Assembly (NCBI RefSeq): GCF_000231055.2
Contig: NZ_CM001466.1
Location: 1,418,900 to 1,482,899, forward strand
Direction of reading: 5' to 3'
DNA from: Saccharomonospora azurea NA-128
Lineage (GTDB): Bacteria; Actinomycetota; Actinomycetes; Mycobacteriales; Pseudonocardiaceae
Length of the DNA stretch: 64,000 nt
Positions 62,006 to 64,000 of the stretch are shown here, piece by piece. The number at the start of each line of letters is the position of its first letter. Within the stretch, counting starts at the first letter, position 1. The position numbers and the translations under genes were made by a program. A model generated the notes under the pieces. It did not search any database. It was not told the origin of the DNA and worked only from the letters and a program-made list of their open reading frames with translations.

Positions 62006-63996
62006 CGACCAGTTATACCGGTGACGGCCAGGTACACGTCCGCGACAACTCCGGTGTGATCTTCCAGATGGGTCTCATGGGCGAACTGCCCCGGGACGTT
62101 CATCGGTTGCTCCGCACCTCACTCGACGAGCGACCGAGCGCCACCACACTTTTGTCCGATGTGGACAGGGTGTTCGTTCAGCCACGAAACTTCGATCTCC
62201 TACTGGATAGACTGGCGACCGCCGGGGTTCTGTTACTCACCGGCGTACCGGGCAGTGGACGACGAACGACCGCGCTGAAGCTCTTGTCGAAGTCCGGCGA
62301 CCCGGAGCACACCTGCTGGGAGCTCGACACCGATCGAGAGCACGACGACGAGAAAGTCTCACTCGACGTACCGGAGGACCTCGAGGGTGACGGACTCCTG
62401 CTCGATTTGACCTCTCACGGCCTCGGTGACTGCGAGAGGTGGCTCGACGCCGTCCACCAGGCTCGTGCGCAACTGCGCGACCGGCGCTGCACACTCGTGG
62501 TTCTCGTGACCTCCACCTTCGCCAACCAGCCGGGCAGGTGGTGGTCCACGCTCGTCAAGCAGCTTCATCCACCCACCCCCCGCGCCGTCCTGGCCGCCCA
62601 CCTCCGCGCCATCGGCATCGCGGCCGGCGATGCAGAACTGGACGACGTCCTCGGCCCGGTCGCCGATCGGGGTCTCGGCACGCTCGCTCATCTGGCCACG
62701 CTCATCGCCGACGAGCGCGAGGCCCAACCGGAGGCGGGACTGCGCTCGTGGGCCGCACGCGCGCACACAGTCCTCGACGACCGTCCAGCGACGTTGACGC
62801 CGTGGCTCAACGAGCACCGGGACGCTCCCGCCCGCGCGTTGATGCTGTCCGCTGCCATGCTGGAGGGCTGTTCGGCGGAGACGGTGTGGACGGCGAGCGA
62901 GACACTGCTGCGCCAGGTCCGGTTCACCGCACCACAGTCTCCGGTGTTGGAACGCCGAGGTGTCAGCGAACGGCTCGGCGAGCTCGGATTCGACGTCGAA
63001 CGCGACGGCGCAGTCCGACTCCGCAGGGACAAGGGCTTCCACCACCGGCACGTCCGCGCGCACTTCTTCGCCGACCACCCCGATCTTCGGGAACCGCTCA
63101 CCCAGTGGGTCGTGCAGGTCGGCCAGAACCGGGCGCTGACGGTCGCCGACCGGACCGTCCTCGCGCTGCGCTTCACCGAACAGTGCCTCGGTATCGGCCG
63201 CCCCGAGCTGGTGAGCGAGGTGATCGGCGAGTGGCTGCGAGGCAGCGACTTCCCCCCGCTGGCCGGGTGCGCGCACGGCATGTTGCGCAGCGGCTTGTTG
63301 CACGACCGGCACGGCGCCCACTTCCGGTGGCAGATCTGGAATTGGGCCCGCCAGCCGCCGCCCGACGCGCCGTCGGCATTCCTCACGATGCTCGGCGACG
63401 TGTGTCAGGACGTCATCGCGCCCCGGTATCCCAGCCAGGCCATCGTGCGGTTGCACCACCTCGCCCGGCACCGACGACCGGAGGTGTCCGAGCACGCCGT
63501 GACGCTTCTCAGGCGCTCCGTACAGGACCGCCGCTTCCTGCGTCGGCTGGTCCAGCGGTTCTGGGACGTGTTCGAAAAGCGAGTGCGCGAGAACGACGTC
63601 GTGCTTTTCGGCCGGCTCCTCACCCCCGAGACGTTCGACGGGGGCGAGCAGCCAGGCCGCCTCCTCGCGGAGCGCGGCGTGCGTGGGCACCTCACGCGGA
63701 GCTGGAAAGTCGTGCTGGAGCAGCCCAGGCAGTGGTGGCAGGGCGGGGTCTTCGCGTGGCTGCACGGCGCGCTCGATCCGCACCGCCGAGAGGTGGTCGT
63801 CGACATCCTCGCCGCCGCGTGCGCCGGTGACCTCACCCTGTCCAGCCAGCTCGAACAGACCGCAACCCACTGGTTCGACGCCGTCACCGGAGACGACACC
63901 CGCGACGCCGCCCACGTGCTCGACCTCCTGCGGGCGCGGCTCGACTCCGCTCTCGGCCTGCACTTCCTCTCGGCACAGAAAGGTTTTCCGTCATGA
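62002..63996 (+). CDS. STAND/AAA-like P-loop protein of the Pycsar-like locus
   Basis: The 664-residue protein starts with the motif GDGQVHVRDNSG (7-18), shared with the end of the cyclase. A P-loop of unusual form, GVPGSGRRT (81-89, Arg instead of Lys), and a Walker-B-like GLLLDL (131-136) follow. The long helical C-terminal half resembles the arm of NACHT/STAND proteins. Such ATPases sense invaders and assemble signalling partners. Coupled at both ends by ATGA overlaps. Confidence 0.7.
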   Translation: MTTSYTGDGQVHVRDNSGVIFQMGLMGELPRDVHRLLRTSLDERPSATTLLSDVDRVFVQPRNFDLLLDRLATAGVLLLTGVPGSGRRTTALKLLSKSGDPEHTCWELDTDREHDDEKVSLDVPEDLEGDGLLLDLTSHGLGDCERWLDAVHQARAQLRDRRCTLVVLVTSTFANQPGRWWSTLVKQLHPPTPRAVLAAHLRAIGIAAGDAELDDVLGPVADRGLGTLAHLATLIADEREAQPEAGLRSWAARAHTVLDDRPATLTPWLNEHRDAPARALMLSAAMLEGCSAETVWTASETLLRQVRFTAPQSPVLERRGVSERLGELGFDVERDGAVRLRRDKGFHHRHVRAHFFADHPDLREPLTQWVVQVGQNRALTVADRTVLALRFTEQCLGIGRPELVSEVIGEWLRGSDFPPLAGCAHGMLRSGLLHDRHGAHFRWQIWNWARQPPPDAPSAFLTMLGDVCQDVIAPRYPSQAIVRLHHLARHRRPEVSEHAVTLLRRSVQDRRFLRRLVQRFWDVFEKRVRENDVVLFGRLLTPETFDGGEQPGRLLAERGVRGHLTRSWKVVLEQPRQWWQGGVFAWLHGALDPHRREVVVDILAAACAGDLTLSSQLEQTATHWFDAVTGDDTRDAAHVLDLLRARLDSALGLHFLSAQKGFPS

Positions 63997-64000
63997 ACGC
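63993..64000 (+). CDS. Start of a further gene in the same operon (partial)
   Basis: An ATG at 63993 overlaps the stop of the ATPase gene (ATGA). Only two codons and two bases are in the window, so nothing can be said on the product, but the coupling shows that the operon goes on. Confidence 0.4.

Noticed and set aside
1-64000. tRNA, rRNA, insertion sequences, CRISPR arrays
   Set aside because: No cloverleaf, rRNA, transposase or regular repeat-spacer pattern was seen by eye; a tRNAscan or CRISPR search was not possible.

Overview
The window is high-GC DNA with GTG/TTG starts, translational overlaps (ATGA, GTGA), PadR/TetR/ROK/XRE regulators, a Ddn-type (F420-linked) reductase, an excalibur domain, ESX-type small proteins and a full phenylacetate operon. 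This points to a soil actinomycete, most likely Pseudonocardiaceae (Saccharomonospora/Amycolatopsis type). That placement is inference from gene content. I saw no rRNA, tRNA, insertion sequence or CRISPR array.

Layout: 1-90, start of a Tat-exported protein. 333-4540, a vanillate-type catabolic operon (vanA-vanB-vanK) with a divergent PadR repressor. 4585-5522, PadR plus a small membrane protein. 5672-11442, a type VII-secretion-like cassette: YbaB-like, EspC-like and WXG-like proteins, a 1263-residue Rhs/YD toxin and a probable immunity gene. 11629-22391, a sugar operon: a giant secreted PQQ-dehydrogenase/DUF1080/cupredoxin fusion, ABC solute-binding protein and two permeases, two Gfo/Idh/MocA dehydrogenases and a divergent ROK regulator; it looks like a 3-keto-glycoside route. 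22417-31560, mixed genes: a frameshifted lipoprotein, two hemerythrins around a Ddn-like reductase, ADP-ribosylglycohydrolase, ArsR/MFS pair, PIG-L deacetylase, membrane-anchored thermonuclease and small membrane or lipoproteins. 31577-40822, the phenylacetate degradon paaHZABCDE and paaIKR, with two good PaaR-type operators. 40828-48334, TetR-controlled FAD monooxygenase, secreted HNH nuclease, an orphan protein in a less GC-rich island, TetR/GNAT pair and an HTH-TPR regulator. 48792-54572, a four-gene overlapping XRE/ImmA/7TM/PAP2 operon followed by a 2OG-Fe oxygenase and a carnitine-type acyltransferase. 54653-58827, NatAB-like ABC exporter with a NarL-type two-component system.

The most notable region is 58850-64000. 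A class III nucleotide cyclase-like protein, a DUF5706/Pycsar-TM-like membrane effector, a CRP-family regulator that keeps the cyclic-nucleotide contact residues, a variant P-loop STAND-like ATPase and another membrane-anchored protein sit together. The cyclase C-terminus and the ATPase N-terminus carry the same short motif (GDGQ[IV]HVRDN), which suggests that they assemble. I read this as a Pycsar-like conflict (anti-phage) system with extra transcriptional and ATPase layers. It continues past the right edge.
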